A stretch of DNA of 41,037 nucleotides from the NCBI GenBank assembly GCA_945829115.1, contig CALZTP010000012.1, positions 1-41,037 on the forward strand, in the 5' to 3' direction. The notes under the pieces were generated by a model. The model searched no databases, had not been told where the DNA came from, and saw only the letters and a program-made list of their open reading frames with translations. Each line of letters begins with the position of its first letter. Within the stretch, counting starts at the first letter, position 1. This stretch comes from an uncultured bacterium (GTDB taxonomy: Bacteria > Bacteroidota > Bacteroidia > Bacteroidales > Bacteroidaceae). The position numbers and the translations under genes are program-made. Below are positions 26,236-35,223 of the stretch, in pieces.

Positions 26236-27933
26236 TTATTCCGCCATAAGCTTACGGTAGCGAGGACGCTTTATCTCATCGGTTCCGAGACGAGCTGCCT
26301 TATTGATTTCGTAGTCGGAATAGCTGCCTTCAAAGAAGAACACCTCACCGTTACCCTCAAAAGCGAGAATATGCGTACAGATGCGGTCAAGGAACCAACG
26401 GTCGTGAGAAATGACAACAGCGCAACCAGCAAACGACTCGAGACCTTCTTCGAGAGCACGGAGGGTATTTACGTCAATATCGTTTGTAGGCTCATCAAGC
26501 AAGAGTACGTTTCCTTCCTGCTTCAGTGCCAAAGCGAGCTGCAAACGATTTCTCTCACCTCCTGAGAGCACTCCGCAAAGCTTTCCTTGGTCGTTTCCAG
26601 AGAAGTTGAAGCGGCTTAGGTATGCACGTGCATTCACATCTCGCCCTCCCATTCTGAATGTCTCCACTCCCTGTGAGACAACCTCATAAACCGTCTTCTT
26701 TGGGTCGATATCCTTATGCTGCTGGTCTACATAAGCCAGTTTCACGGTTTCTCCAACCTCGAAGGTTCCGTTGTCAACACTTTCCAATCCCATGATAAGG
26801 CGGAAGAGAGTTGTTTTTCCTGCTCCATTCGGACCAATTACGCCAACGATTCCATTTGGTGGAAGCATGAAGTTCAGGTCTTTGAAAAGAACCTTCTCTC
26901 CGAAAGCCTTCGCCACATGTTCTGCAATGAGAACCTTGTTTCCAAGTCTCGGACCGTTAGGGATGAAAATCTCCAGCTTCTCCTCACGCTCTTTCTGCTC
27001 TTGATTGAGCATGGCATCGTAAGAGTTCAGACGAGCCTTTCCCTTCGCCTGACGAGCCTTTGGAGCCATTCTAATCCATTCCAACTCTCTCTGAAGAGCC
27101 TTCTGACGCTTTGAAGCCGACTTTTCCTCTTGTGCCATTCGCTGAGTCTTCTGGTCGAGCCAAGAAGAGTAGTTGCCCTTCCAAGGAATGCCCTCTCCTC
27201 TGTCGAGTTCAAGAATCCATTCGCTAACATCATCAAGGAAGTAGCGGTCATGGGTAACGGCAATCACCGTACCCTCATATTGCTGTAGGTGCTGCTCAAG
27301 CCAATCGATAGACTCCGCATCAAGATGGTTGGTAGGCTCATCGAGAAGAAGCACATCAGGTTTCTGCAACAAGAGTCGGCAAAGCGCCACACGTCTGCGC
27401 TCACCTCCAGAGAGGTTGTCCACCTTCCAGTCTCCTGGTGGGCATCTGAGAGCATCCATAGCCCTTTCTATTCTTGAGTCCATATTCCAAGCATCGGTAG
27501 AGTCAATGATATCCTGCACCTCAGCCTGTCTCGCCATGAGATTATCCATCTTGTCTGGGTCGGAATAATACTCCTCGAGACCGAATTTCACGTTTATCTC
27601 GTCATATTCCTTCAATGCGTCATAGACATGCTGCACACCCTCCTGAACGTTCTCCTTGACGGTCTTTGTCTCGTCAAGCGGTGGGTCCTGAGGGAGATAA
27701 CCCACGCTATATCCTGGGCTCCACACCACATCTCCCTGAGTAGGCTGTTCCAGTCCGGCGATTATCTTCATCAATGTAGACTTTCCCGCACCGTTTAGAC
27801 CAACAATTCCTATCTTCGCTCCATAAAAGAACGAGAGATAGATATTCTTCAATATCTGTTTCTGATTCTGAGGAATGATTTTGCTCACTCCAACCATCGA
27901 GAAAATTATTTTCTTATCATCTACTGTTGCCAT
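26236..27933 (-). CDS. ettA: ABC-F ATPase, energy-dependent translational throttle EttA
   Basis: A 565-residue soluble protein with two ABC ATPase domains and no membrane segment. EttA-type proteins bind the ribosomal E site and gate the first peptide bond according to ATP/ADP level. Domain 1 shows G-L-N-G-A-G-K-S-T, L-S-G-G-E-R-R-R-V and L-L-L-D-E-P-T-N-H-L-D. Domain 2 shows G-P-N-G-A-G-K-T-T, L-S-G-G-E-R-N-R-L and L-L-L-D-E-P-T-N-D-I-D. The linker between them is Arg/Lys-rich (about 260-310), as in the P-site tRNA interaction motif. A resistance-type ABC-F role is less likely given close overall similarity to EttA. Confidence 0.92.
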   Translation of the reverse strand: MATVDDKKIIFSMVGVSKIIPQNQKQILKNIYLSFFYGAKIGIVGLNGAGKSTLMKIIAGLEQPTQGDVVWSPGYSVGYLPQDPPLDETKTVKENVQEGVQHVYDALKEYDEINVKFGLEEYYSDPDKMDNLMARQAEVQDIIDSTDAWNMDSRIERAMDALRCPPGDWKVDNLSGGERRRVALCRLLLQKPDVLLLDEPTNHLDAESIDWLEQHLQQYEGTVIAVTHDRYFLDDVSEWILELDRGEGIPWKGNYSSWLDQKTQRMAQEEKSASKRQKALQRELEWIRMAPKARQAKGKARLNSYDAMLNQEQKEREEKLEIFIPNGPRLGNKVLIAEHVAKAFGEKVLFKDLNFMLPPNGIVGVIGPNGAGKTTLFRLIMGLESVDNGTFEVGETVKLAYVDQQHKDIDPKKTVYEVVSQGVETFRMGGRDVNARAYLSRFNFSGNDQGKLCGVLSGGERNRLQLALALKQEGNVLLLDEPTNDIDVNTLRALEEGLESFAGCAVVISHDRWFLDRICTHILAFEGNGEVFFFEGSYSDYEINKAARLGTDEIKRPRYRKLMAE

Positions 27934-28020
27934 ATATCTATTGTTTCCTTAATTTTCAATTTATTCTTCTCGGTTAAAAAATACGTTTATCCATATTTCA
28001 CTTTTTAACACAAACAAGCT

Positions 28021-28971
28021 TTACTTCCATTCCGTAACGTCAAGAGTTGCCTCCATCTGCTCTTCGACAACGTCTGGGAGATTGCAGAAGAAGTCATATC
28101 CCGTTCGCTGCTCCAGCTCGTTGATAGTGATCATATACGGTGTGAGGTTACTGCTATTGTCTGCCTTATGCTCTGCCCAGAACGCCATTCCACAATACAT
28201 TCCAGCAGCTGTTTTCTTCATCACCGCCATAAAGAAATACTTTGGCACGGGCATTCTTAGGTTTTCATTGCTTGCCTGTGTGGAAGGATTCTTCGTTAAC
28301 GTACCAGCCACCGTTTTTCCATTTAGAAAGACATCATATAGCGTCCCGCCTTTGCAAACATAAAGCGTACCACCGTTTCCCACTGTTGCGTCACGCCATG
28401 TTCTCACCTTGCTCTCCATCTTCGCCCACACCTGCGCATTGAACTTGTTTATCTGAGGGTGCATATTGCTAAGGAAGAACGTCTGTCCGTTCACATTCTG
28501 CGAGCAGATGCGGTCTTCTGAAGCGCAGATATGCCCACGGTCATAGCCAGAACCTTTATAGTCGGAGAGTTCTGTGCGGAAGTCAGCAGGGATTTCCTCA
28601 TCAGGCTGGAAGGGGTCGCCAGTCCACACCTTTCCCATCCACGATGCGCCATCCCACTTTTTTCTTTCCCATCCTTTCGTGTTGTTCCTGCTATTCCATT
28701 CCCAGCAAGTCCAACGTTGCGCACGTTTTATGCAGTCCCACTCCACAATGTAGTTCACGCCTATCTCATCGTCGTGTTTCACGAGAATGACATAGTTGGT
28801 TCCCTTCATCACCTTGGGCATCTCCGTTCTCACGGCATACTCGCTTTTATCTCGACCATTGGCATTTTTATTCACCTCCACTGAGCGAGGGGACGAATCA
28901 TCGTCAGAGCCACAAGCAGCAACGAGCAAAGAGACCGCCATAAGGGCATAATAGATATAATTCTTTTTCAT
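28021..28971 (-). CDS. DNA/RNA non-specific endonuclease, lipoprotein
   Basis: A 316-residue nuclease of the NUC1 beta-beta-alpha-metal family, which cuts DNA and RNA without sequence preference. The lipoprotein signal ends in L-V-A-A-C with C20, followed by G-S-D-D-D, an acidic stretch typical of surface-exported lipoproteins. The active site is clear: D-R-G-H with catalytic H147, and the helix N-K-F-N-A-Q-V-W with Mg-binding N178. It likely digests extracellular nucleic acid for salvage, which fits the phosphatases and DeoD nearby; that link is inference. ATG at 28971 is used; a TTG lies one codon earlier. A good promoter lies at 29051-29021. Confidence 0.9.
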   Translation of the reverse strand: MKKNYIYYALMAVSLLVAACGSDDDSSPRSVEVNKNANGRDKSEYAVRTEMPKVMKGTNYVILVKHDDEIGVNYIVEWDCIKRAQRWTCWEWNSRNNTKGWERKKWDGASWMGKVWTGDPFQPDEEIPADFRTELSDYKGSGYDRGHICASEDRICSQNVNGQTFFLSNMHPQINKFNAQVWAKMESKVRTWRDATVGNGGTLYVCKGGTLYDVFLNGKTVAGTLTKNPSTQASNENLRMPVPKYFFMAVMKKTAAGMYCGMAFWAEHKADNSSNLTPYMITINELEQRTGYDFFCNLPDVVEEQMEATLDVTEWK

Positions 28972-29020
28972 CAAACGTTGTTATTCTTTTCTTCGAAAGT
29001 TGTAATTTCCTTTTTCCTTG

Positions 29021-29051
29021 CAAAAGTACAAAAAATAATTTTAATCACCAA
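29021..29051 (-). promoter_or_regulatory. sigma-ABfr promoter of the nuclease gene
   Basis: On the minus strand TTG (29051-29049), 20 bases, TACTTTTG (29028-29021), then CA. This is a full match to the Bacteroidetes pattern; the leader is about 45 bases. Confidence 0.78.
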
Positions 29052-29109
29052 AAAATATTGAAAGAAAACTATTTTTTTATTTATTCATCTTACACAAACA
29101 ATATCTTTT

Positions 29110-30549
29110 CTATCTGTTCAGTTGCCTGATTCTCATCCGCGTCTGGCGGTTAAACTCCAAGAAGAACAGTGCGCCAGCAAGAGTAAGTCCGAAAGGCATT
29201 CCACACCACACGCCCACTGCTCCCCACCCCATTTCAAAGGCGAAGAAATAGCTCAGTGGAATGCTCACGAGAATATACGCCACAAATGCTGCCCCCATCA
29301 TTATCTTCACGCATTCTATTCCTCTAAGCACATTTGCAAACATAATCTGCATGCAATCACCCACCTGATATGCCACAAAAGGCACAAGCAACGAGACAAC
29401 GATTGCTGTCACCTCTACATCGTGCGTAAACAACGCTGTGAGCGGATAAATCCCTAAGCAGATAACCGTAGAGATGACAAGAAACCAGCAAACTCCCATT
29501 CCGAATGCAACATACGCCGTGCGCCTCACCTCCATCCATTCTTCCCTTCCTCGGAACTGGCTTACCCTAACAGCCGCTGCCGCTCCTATTCCATACATTA
29601 CGAGGAAGTTCAGCGTGGAAATGGTACACATGATTTGATGTGCGGCAATCTCCTTCGACCCTATCCATCCCATGAAAATCGCACAGACATTAAACGAGGC
29701 AGCCTCCAAGCACATCTGTAGGGAGATTGGAATCCCTATCCGGGTCATTCTCCACAATCCCTCTCTGTCGGGCATAGAACATTTTCTCGCCTTCCCCGAC
29801 AACACAATCCCCCTCTGTTCTTCATCAAGAACATCTTTTCTTGCTAACAGAAGCAGAGCATTGAAGTCTCCCCGGCAAGCCGAATAGCTTTCTCTTCTAT
29901 AGACAAGAAGCACCATTGCCAATGCCATGAACACTCTTGCACTCAGCGTAGCAATCCCCGCACCGAGAAGTCCCAATGGTTCAAGAAGAGTGTTTCCAGA
30001 CACCTCCACACCAAATATAAGCATCCAGTTCAAAAGAATGTTCAGTACATTCGCCCACAGCATCACCCACATAGGCAACTGCGTCTGTCCGAGGGCATCA
30101 CTAAACTGCTTCAAAGAGTTGAACACAGCGAGAAACGGCAAGGAAAGAATCATTGTCAGGAAATAGGGTTTCGCCAAAGGAATAATTTCCTCTGGTTGAC
30201 CAAGAATCTCTATGTTCACATTCAAAACGAGAAGTGCCACAACAAGCAGTAGCGACACCGTCACTCCCGTAATCAGACTTTCCCTCAAAGCCTTTGCCAC
30301 ACCAAGAAAGTCTTGCCTTCCGAAACATGCCCCAACAACAGGTGTCGTACTGTATGAAATTCCTAAGAGAAAGAATATCACAAGATTGAATACATTGCAT
30401 ACAAATCCGGCAGCCGATAGTTCCAAAGTGCCATACGCCCCTACCATAGCAGTATCCACAAACTGCTGCACGGTAGCTCCCAACTGTCCTACAATTAAGG
30501 GTATCCCCAACAATGTAATAGCTCGAATATGTTGTTTAATAGAAATCAT
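29110..30549 (-). CDS. MATE-family multidrug exporter
   Basis: A 479-residue inner-membrane antiporter with about twelve hydrophobic segments in two related halves. N-terminal I-P-L-I-V-G-Q-L-G and F-V-D-T-A-M-V-G-A-Y-G, and the later I-G-I-P-I-S-L-Q-M-C-L-E repeat, match MATE exporters that use Na+ or H+ to expel cationic drugs. The substrate is unknown. Start choice matters: a GTG at 30555 lies inside the -7 box, so the ATG at 30549 is the first possible start. The predicted transcription start is within about two bases of it, so the mRNA may be leaderless. Confidence 0.9.
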   Translation of the reverse strand: MISIKQHIRAITLLGIPLIVGQLGATVQQFVDTAMVGAYGTLELSAAGFVCNVFNLVIFFLLGISYSTTPVVGACFGRQDFLGVAKALRESLITGVTVSLLLVVALLVLNVNIEILGQPEEIIPLAKPYFLTMILSLPFLAVFNSLKQFSDALGQTQLPMWVMLWANVLNILLNWMLIFGVEVSGNTLLEPLGLLGAGIATLSARVFMALAMVLLVYRRESYSACRGDFNALLLLARKDVLDEEQRGIVLSGKARKCSMPDREGLWRMTRIGIPISLQMCLEAASFNVCAIFMGWIGSKEIAAHQIMCTISTLNFLVMYGIGAAAAVRVSQFRGREEWMEVRRTAYVAFGMGVCWFLVISTVICLGIYPLTALFTHDVEVTAIVVSLLVPFVAYQVGDCMQIMFANVLRGIECVKIMMGAAFVAYILVSIPLSYFFAFEMGWGAVGVWCGMPFGLTLAGALFFLEFNRQTRMRIRQLNR

Positions 30550-30554
30550 GGCCA

Positions 30555-30584
30555 CAAAGTTACAGCGTTTTTTTCACACGGCAA
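30555..30584 (-). promoter_or_regulatory. sigma-ABfr promoter of the MATE gene
   Basis: On the minus strand TTG (30584-30582), 19 bases, TAACTTTG (30562-30555). Expected transcription start is about 30550, adjacent to the ATG at 30549. Confidence 0.78.
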
Positions 30585-30659
30585 AATAAATGTCGGCTTA
30601 AATATGTTAAGAAAATATTAAATTCGTTCATTCCTCTTTTCTAAGATAAAAAAAAAGTG

Positions 30660-30667
30660 TATCTTTG
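30660..30667 (+). promoter_or_regulatory. -7 box of the alkaline phosphatase gene
   Basis: TATCTTTG followed by CAGG matches the -7 pattern; the -33 position is only T-rich. The implied leader is about 39 bases. Confidence 0.55.
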
Positions 30668-30710
30668 CAGGAAACATTTTTTATTCACAAAAAAACAGTC
30701 AAAAACAGTC

Positions 30711-32153
30711 ATGACAAGAAAAAGTGTAACGATACTAATTGGATTGTTCCTTCTTTGCTGCACTGTCTCAGCAGAGAAGAAGGTGAAATACATCTTCTAT
30801 TTTATTACAGACGGAACAGGAGTGAACACCATACTCGGCACAGAGATGTTCAAAGCAGAAAAGAACGGAACAATCGGGCGAGAGAAACTCTGCATGAGTC
30901 TGTTTCCAGTGCAAAGCATAGCATCAACATTCTCCGCAGACAACGGCGTTACTGACTCCGCAGCCTCGGGAACAGCTCTCGCCACTGGCAAGAAGACAAA
31001 AAATGGCGCCATCGGCATGCTCCCCGACTTGCAGACGCCCGTTTCTTCCATCGCCACATGGGCGAAAGCAGCAGGCATGAGAGTAGGCATCGCCACCAGC
31101 GTACCCATCAATCACGCCACCCCAGCTGCCTTCTATGCCCACGACGCATCTCGCAACAGCTACTACAAGATTGGCTCAGACATTGCCTCTTCTGATTTCG
31201 AGTTCTTCGGAGGAGCAGAGATTCGCGACCATTTCGACCCAAAGCATAATCCAGAAAAACCAGACCTCTACACAGAACTGAAGAAGTACGGCTACGAAGT
31301 GGCATTCGGCGTTGCTGACTATAAGAAAAAGTCTGCAAAGGCAAAAAAGATCATCCTCGTGCAAGACACCACTCAGCTGAATCCTGCCTCTGGCTCTTTC
31401 AGCATCCCTTACGCCATAGAAGCAAAGGAAAACGAGCTGAAAATAGAGGAAATTCTTAACTGCCAGATAGACTTTCTTATGAAAGACAACAAAAACGGGT
31501 TCTTCCTAATGAATGAGATTGGAGGAAAGGTTGACTTTGCCTGCCATGCCCAAGACGCAGCAACAGCATTCGCAGAAGTAGAGGCTGTCGACCGCTGCAT
31601 GAAGATTGCCTACGATTTCTACCTTCAGCATCCTGACGAAACCCTCATCGTGCTCACTGCCGATCATGAGACTGGCGGACTTGTTCTCGCCCTTGACCAT
31701 ATCTACGGACTAAACCTAAAAATCCTTGAAAACCAGAAAGTGAGCATGGACGGCTTCTCTGCATATCTTCGACAGATAGCAAAGGAAAACGGCAACAACG
31801 TCTCTTGGGAGATGGCAAAGAGTGCCATAACAGAATGCTTCGGACTTTGGGAGAAGATAGAGGTCACAGAAGAAGAAGAGAAGGGCATCAAAGAAGCCTG
31901 GGAGACTTCTTTTGGCAAGAATGCTAAAATGGTAAAGAACGAATATTCGTCTAATCCTGCCCTTTCTGATTATGTCAAGAAGCTCATGTCGCACAAGGCA
32001 CTTGTTTCTTGGAGCACACGGGGACATTCTGGAGGTTTTGTTCCTGTCTATGCCATTGGTAACGGCTCAGAACTGTTCACAGACTACAACGACAATTCTC
32101 TCATTCCTCTGAAAATCGCAAAGGCTGCTGGCTTCACGATTCCAGAGAACTAA
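30711..32153 (+). CDS. Secreted alkaline phosphatase
   Basis: A 480-residue PhoA-superfamily enzyme that releases phosphate from organic esters outside the inner membrane. A signal peptide (MTRKSVTILIGLFLLCCTVSA) is followed by the metal ligand D34 in I-T-D-G-T-G. The catalytic serine is S83 in T-D-S-A-A-S-G-T-A-L-A-T-G. T-A-D-H-E-T-G-G and W-S-T-R-G-H-S-G-G supply the remaining metal ligands. It keeps the full set of PhoA motifs, with T-D-G-T-G replacing the more common G-D-G-M-G. The ATG at 30711 starts the signal peptide; upstream codons in frame overlap the promoter. Confidence 0.94.
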   Translation: MTRKSVTILIGLFLLCCTVSAEKKVKYIFYFITDGTGVNTILGTEMFKAEKNGTIGREKLCMSLFPVQSIASTFSADNGVTDSAASGTALATGKKTKNGAIGMLPDLQTPVSSIATWAKAAGMRVGIATSVPINHATPAAFYAHDASRNSYYKIGSDIASSDFEFFGGAEIRDHFDPKHNPEKPDLYTELKKYGYEVAFGVADYKKKSAKAKKIILVQDTTQLNPASGSFSIPYAIEAKENELKIEEILNCQIDFLMKDNKNGFFLMNEIGGKVDFACHAQDAATAFAEVEAVDRCMKIAYDFYLQHPDETLIVLTADHETGGLVLALDHIYGLNLKILENQKVSMDGFSAYLRQIAKENGNNVSWEMAKSAITECFGLWEKIEVTEEEEKGIKEAWETSFGKNAKMVKNEYSSNPALSDYVKKLMSHKALVSWSTRGHSGGFVPVYAIGNGSELFTDYNDNSLIPLKIAKAAGFTIPEN

Positions 32154-32259
32154 TCCTGATTCTCATTTATGGATTCTCTGGGAGAGAAGGAACACCAGCC
32201 CTTTTAGAAACATTTTTTTTATAAATCACATAAAACAATTTACACCTTATTATATATAG

Positions 32260-32940
32260 ATGATCAAGAAGATTCTCTTTTCTTTACTCTTTCTTCTGTC
32301 TGCGGCAAACATCTCAAAAGCGCAGACAGTTGCTGACGGCACAACAGAATATACTGGAGAGGTCGTTGTTCATGTCGATAAGAACTACAGTTGCCCAAAT
32401 GTGATATACACCATCACGAAAAACAACGACGGAACCATAGATCTCGTTCTTCCTGAGTTCACGCTCGAGAAAACAACAATAGGCACCATCTCCGTAGGCT
32501 CGTATACCGTAAAGAACATTTCCTTTAACAACACAGAGAAGAAATACTTCCGCGACTATACCTCCGACGGACTTTCCATGCACCTAACCGTTTCTGGAGC
32601 AATCATGAACATCGATGGAGACTATGCCATTGAAAAAACGGGAAACATATCTGTCACAATCTCTAATGACGGACAAGCTACCATCGTGAACAATTTCCAG
32701 CCAGGAAAGATGCCGTTCTTGATCACCTCCACGTTCACAAGCAACTCATCTTCTGACATACAGAACATTTCCACCTCCCGCAACAACTCGGGAAAAGCAT
32801 ATACCCTCTCTGGTATAACTGTCTCACAGAATTCCTCTGTTGATTCAGACAATACAGAAAATCCTTCCACCCCTTCCAATGGGTTTGGCAACGGAATAGT
32901 GATCATGAACGGAAAAAAGTTTCTCACCAAAAAGAGATAA
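32260..32940 (+). CDS. Secreted calycin-like domain protein
   Basis: A 226-residue exported protein. It has a signal peptide (MIKKILFSLLFLLSAANISKA), a central beta-rich domain like the Bacteroidetes calycin-like family (Y-T-G-E-V-V-V-H-V...I-D-L-V-L-P-E-F-T-L), a Ser/Asn/Thr-rich linker and a C-terminal tail. The tail has A-Y-T-L-S-G-I-T-V-S and ends in G-I-V-I-M-N-G-K-K-F-L-T-K-K-R. Such Y-x-L-S-G...G-I-x-I-x-N-G-K-K tails are common on Prevotella exported proteins and resemble sorting tails. Function is unknown. The next gene starts 3 bases after its stop codon, so they share a transcript. Confidence 0.78.
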   Translation: MIKKILFSLLFLLSAANISKAQTVADGTTEYTGEVVVHVDKNYSCPNVIYTITKNNDGTIDLVLPEFTLEKTTIGTISVGSYTVKNISFNNTEKKYFRDYTSDGLSMHLTVSGAIMNIDGDYAIEKTGNISVTISNDGQATIVNNFQPGKMPFLITSTFTSNSSSDIQNISTSRNNSGKAYTLSGITVSQNSSVDSDNTENPSTPSNGFGNGIVIMNGKKFLTKKR

Positions 32941-32943
32941 CCT

Positions 32944-33666
32944 ATGGAGAAAATCAAAGAAGCATTTCTAACCTCTGGCTCCTATCCTGCATGGCAACCA
33001 AAGGTTGTGCTCTTCGACATGGATGGAGTCCTCTACAATTCCATGCCTAACCATGCCTCCTCATGGCATAACTCCATGAAGGAGTATGGCATCAACATCA
33101 GCGAAGAAGGGGCTTACATGTATGAAGGCATGAGGGGTGTCGAGGTTATAAAAAAGCTTGTAAAAGAACAAAAGGGAGTGGAAATCGATGATGCCACAGC
33201 GGCTGAGATGTATCGCAAGAAGTCTGAATACTATGCTGCCTGCAAAAAAGCAGACCTCATTCCTGGGGTAAAAAACCTGCAAGAGGCAATTGTACGCGCA
33301 GGACTTCGAGTAGGTGTTGTCACTGGTAGCGGACAGAAAACTCTTCTCGACCGCATTCTACACGACTTCCGCGGACTTGTCTCAGAAGATATCTTCGTGA
33401 CGGCAAACAACGTGACAAAAGGGAAACCAAACCCAGAGCCTTATCTCGTCGGCATGCGCATGGCAGGAACTTCTCCTTGGCAAACCATCGTTGTTGAGAA
33501 TGCTCCCTTGGGTGTTCGTGCCGCAAAAGCTGCTGGCTGCTTCACGATTGCAGTGAACACGGGACCTCTACCCGACTCCGTCCTTCTCAACGAGCGTGCA
33601 GACCTTGTCGTGCACAACATGGACGAAGTCACTGCCCTATTACCTTCTATCCTCAAACAATATTGA
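32944..33666 (+). CDS. HAD-superfamily phosphatase (beta-phosphoglucomutase-like)
   Basis: A 240-residue cytoplasmic hydrolase. Motif I is L-F-D-M-D-G-V-L-Y with nucleophile D25 and acid/base D27. An alpha-helical cap follows (subfamily IA). Motif II is V-V-T-G-S-G-Q, motif III includes K-G-K-P-N-P-E-P-Y, and motif IV is V-V-E-N-A-P-L-G-V-R-A-A-K-A-A-G. The canonical Asp of motif IV is replaced by Asn here (V-E-N-A rather than V-E-D-A or V-E-D-S), which is worth noting for activity. The substrate could be a sugar phosphate or nucleotide; the deoD gene downstream makes the latter attractive, but this is inference. Confidence 0.85.
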   Translation: MEKIKEAFLTSGSYPAWQPKVVLFDMDGVLYNSMPNHASSWHNSMKEYGINISEEGAYMYEGMRGVEVIKKLVKEQKGVEIDDATAAEMYRKKSEYYAACKKADLIPGVKNLQEAIVRAGLRVGVVTGSGQKTLLDRILHDFRGLVSEDIFVTANNVTKGKPNPEPYLVGMRMAGTSPWQTIVVENAPLGVRAAKAAGCFTIAVNTGPLPDSVLLNERADLVVHNMDEVTALLPSILKQY

Positions 33667-33691
33667 TAATCTTTCAATAATCCATTTGCCT

Positions 33692-34408
33692 ATGTCTACA
33701 CCACACAACAACGCAGAGTCAACTGCTTTCGCAAAGACCGTACTGATGCCGGGCGACCCGCTGAGAGCGAAATATATAGCAGAAAATTTCCTCGAAAACG
33801 CAAAACTTGTAAACAACGTCAGAAACGTTCTCGGATATACTGGCACCTATAAAGGTCACCCCATCTCTGTAATGGCATCAGGAATGGGCATTCCTTCCAT
33901 CGGCATCTATTCCTATGAGCTCTATGAGTTCTTTGGTGTAGAGAACATCGTTCGCATCGGCTCTGCGGGTTCCTACACAGAACGACTAAACGTGATGGAT
34001 GTCGCTCTTGCAGAAAGTGCATATAGCGACTCTACCTTCGCTCTGACAACAAGCGGTTCCACAGAAAACACGTTCTTCCCTTCTCCTGAACTCAACGAGA
34101 TCATTCTGAGAAAAGCTGCTGAACTGAAGATCACGTGCAAAAACGCTAAAGTGCACTCCTCAGACGCTTTCTACACAACACCTGCCGTAGGGTCCTGGAA
34201 GGAAATCAGTGACCGCACAAAAACTGAATGTGTTGAAATGGAGAGCTTCGGACTCTTCCACAACGCCAAGATGCTGGGAAAACGTGCAACCTGTCTCCTC
34301 ACCATCTCCGATTCCTTCTGTAGCAACCAGACTCTCACGGCTGAAGAGCGACAGAATTCCTTCACGCAGATGATGACACTCGCACTCGAAAGCGCAATAG
34401 AGTTCTAA
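33692..34408 (+). CDS. deoD: Purine-nucleoside phosphorylase, DeoD type
   Basis: A 238-residue enzyme that splits purine nucleosides with phosphate into base and (deoxy)ribose 1-phosphate. It aligns over its length with the hexameric bacterial type: M-P-G-D-P-L-R-A-K-Y-I with G21 and R25 for phosphate, G-M-G-I-P-S-I-G-I-Y, R-I-G-S-A-G-S-Y, V-E-M-E-S-F-G for ribose, and T-I-S-D-S-F with the catalytic Asp. The ATG at 33692 (MSTPHNNAES) matches the family start; the frame upstream overlaps the HAD gene. It follows that gene by 25 nt and ends in a strong terminator at 34485. Confidence 0.95.
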   Translation: MSTPHNNAESTAFAKTVLMPGDPLRAKYIAENFLENAKLVNNVRNVLGYTGTYKGHPISVMASGMGIPSIGIYSYELYEFFGVENIVRIGSAGSYTERLNVMDVALAESAYSDSTFALTTSGSTENTFFPSPELNEIILRKAAELKITCKNAKVHSSDAFYTTPAVGSWKEISDRTKTECVEMESFGLFHNAKMLGKRATCLLTISDSFCSNQTLTAEERQNSFTQMMTLALESAIEF

Positions 34409-34484
34409 ACAAAGGGCTATGCAGAGGCATTACATCATGGCTATAGACACAACACAAATATGCTCAAATAACACTTATCGTATT

Positions 34485-34523
34485 TCCGCTCTTTCTTATC
34501 ACAATAGGAAAGAGCGGATTTTT
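34485..34523 (+). terminator. Intrinsic terminator after deoD
   Basis: TCCGCTCTTTC (34485-34495) pairs perfectly with GAAAGAGCGGA (34508-34518), followed by TTTTT. Confidence 0.92.
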
Positions 34524-34615
34524 GTTAACAAACGCAAGTTTTTCTGAACATCGCTTTATTCACTTTGACCTCTGTCAAGAATAATGCAGTTTTTGAAAAA
34601 AAACGCTCGAAATAT

Positions 34616-34646
34616 TTGCGTGTGTGCGATAACAGTAGTAACTTTG
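34616..34646 (+). promoter_or_regulatory. sigma-ABfr promoter of a candidate small RNA
   Basis: TTG (34616-34618), a 20-base spacer, TAACTTTG (34639-34646), then CA. This is a full match, placed well downstream of the deoD terminator and with no credible protein after it. Confidence 0.78.
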
Positions 34647-34651
34647 CACTC

Positions 34652-35014
34652 GAAATCAAGAAACAACGATTTCAAGAGATAAAAACATCGCAAAAACAGA
34701 TGTTACTTCTAAGGGAGTCAGAAAACGACAAAGTCCCTGAAGAGAAATCTCAAACATGCAATCGGTCTTATCTTCCAAAAAAAAAGAGAGACACACAAAA
34801 ACGAATTAGTTTTTCATAGATAGTATATAGTTAGGTTTTAGTTATTAGGTAAAAGTTAGTTAGTTTTTAGATTGTATTAGATTTTTAGGTAAAAAAGATT
34901 AGTTATTATTCAGGTAACGTGACCGGCCGTGACGGCTAGTCTTCTTTTAAGAAAGTTATTTAAAAATCGATACAGACAACTGCAGACATTGTGACGATGT
35001 TTGCAGTTTTTTTT
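34652..35014 (+). ncRNA. Candidate non-coding RNA, about 360 nt
   Basis: The segment lies between a full promoter (34616-34646) and a strong terminator (34978-35014) and holds no convincing protein. Possible local structure: GAAATC/GATTTC near the 5' end; an AT-rich middle with repeated TTAGTT and TAGGTAAAA words (34825-34905); then GTAAC (34914-34918) pairing weakly with GTTAT (34955-34959) around two hairpins, GACCGGCCGTGACGGCTAGTC (34921-34941, read in two halves) and TTCTT-TT-AAGAA (34942-34953). It does not show tmRNA, RNase P or SRP RNA landmarks. A 39-codon frame (34700-34819) with a basic end is the only alternative coding reading and is weak. Confidence 0.55.
34978..35014 (+). terminator. 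Intrinsic terminator of the candidate small RNA
   Basis: AACTGCAGACAT (34978-34989) pairs with ATGTTTGCAGTT (34997-35008) with one G-T pair, followed by eight T. Confidence 0.9.
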
Positions 35015-35223
35015 GCCCCTTCACAAACATCGCAACACAATCGACAAACCATGTGAGCAGAGACGCCCAGTTACTCAGACTACTGGCTTCCAGTCAGAAT
35101 ATTGTCCCCGTTGTCATCAAAAAAATAATCTCCGTTGTCGTGTTACATACCCATAGGAACATTTTTTTTTCTTGAAAATAAAAAAAAGCACAATCCATAC
35201 ACCTTATTATAATTTTTTTTTTG

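Noticed and set aside
34565..34819. 84-codon frame in the candidate small-RNA region
   Set aside because: It begins with TTG upstream of the promoter and runs through it; composition is Lys/Ser-rich without domain character. Only the last 39 codons could be translated.
35082..35095. ACTGGCTTCCAGT hairpin, sharing a 13-mer with about 3461
   Set aside because: The stem is only 5 bp and the shared word is short; not enough to call a repeat family.
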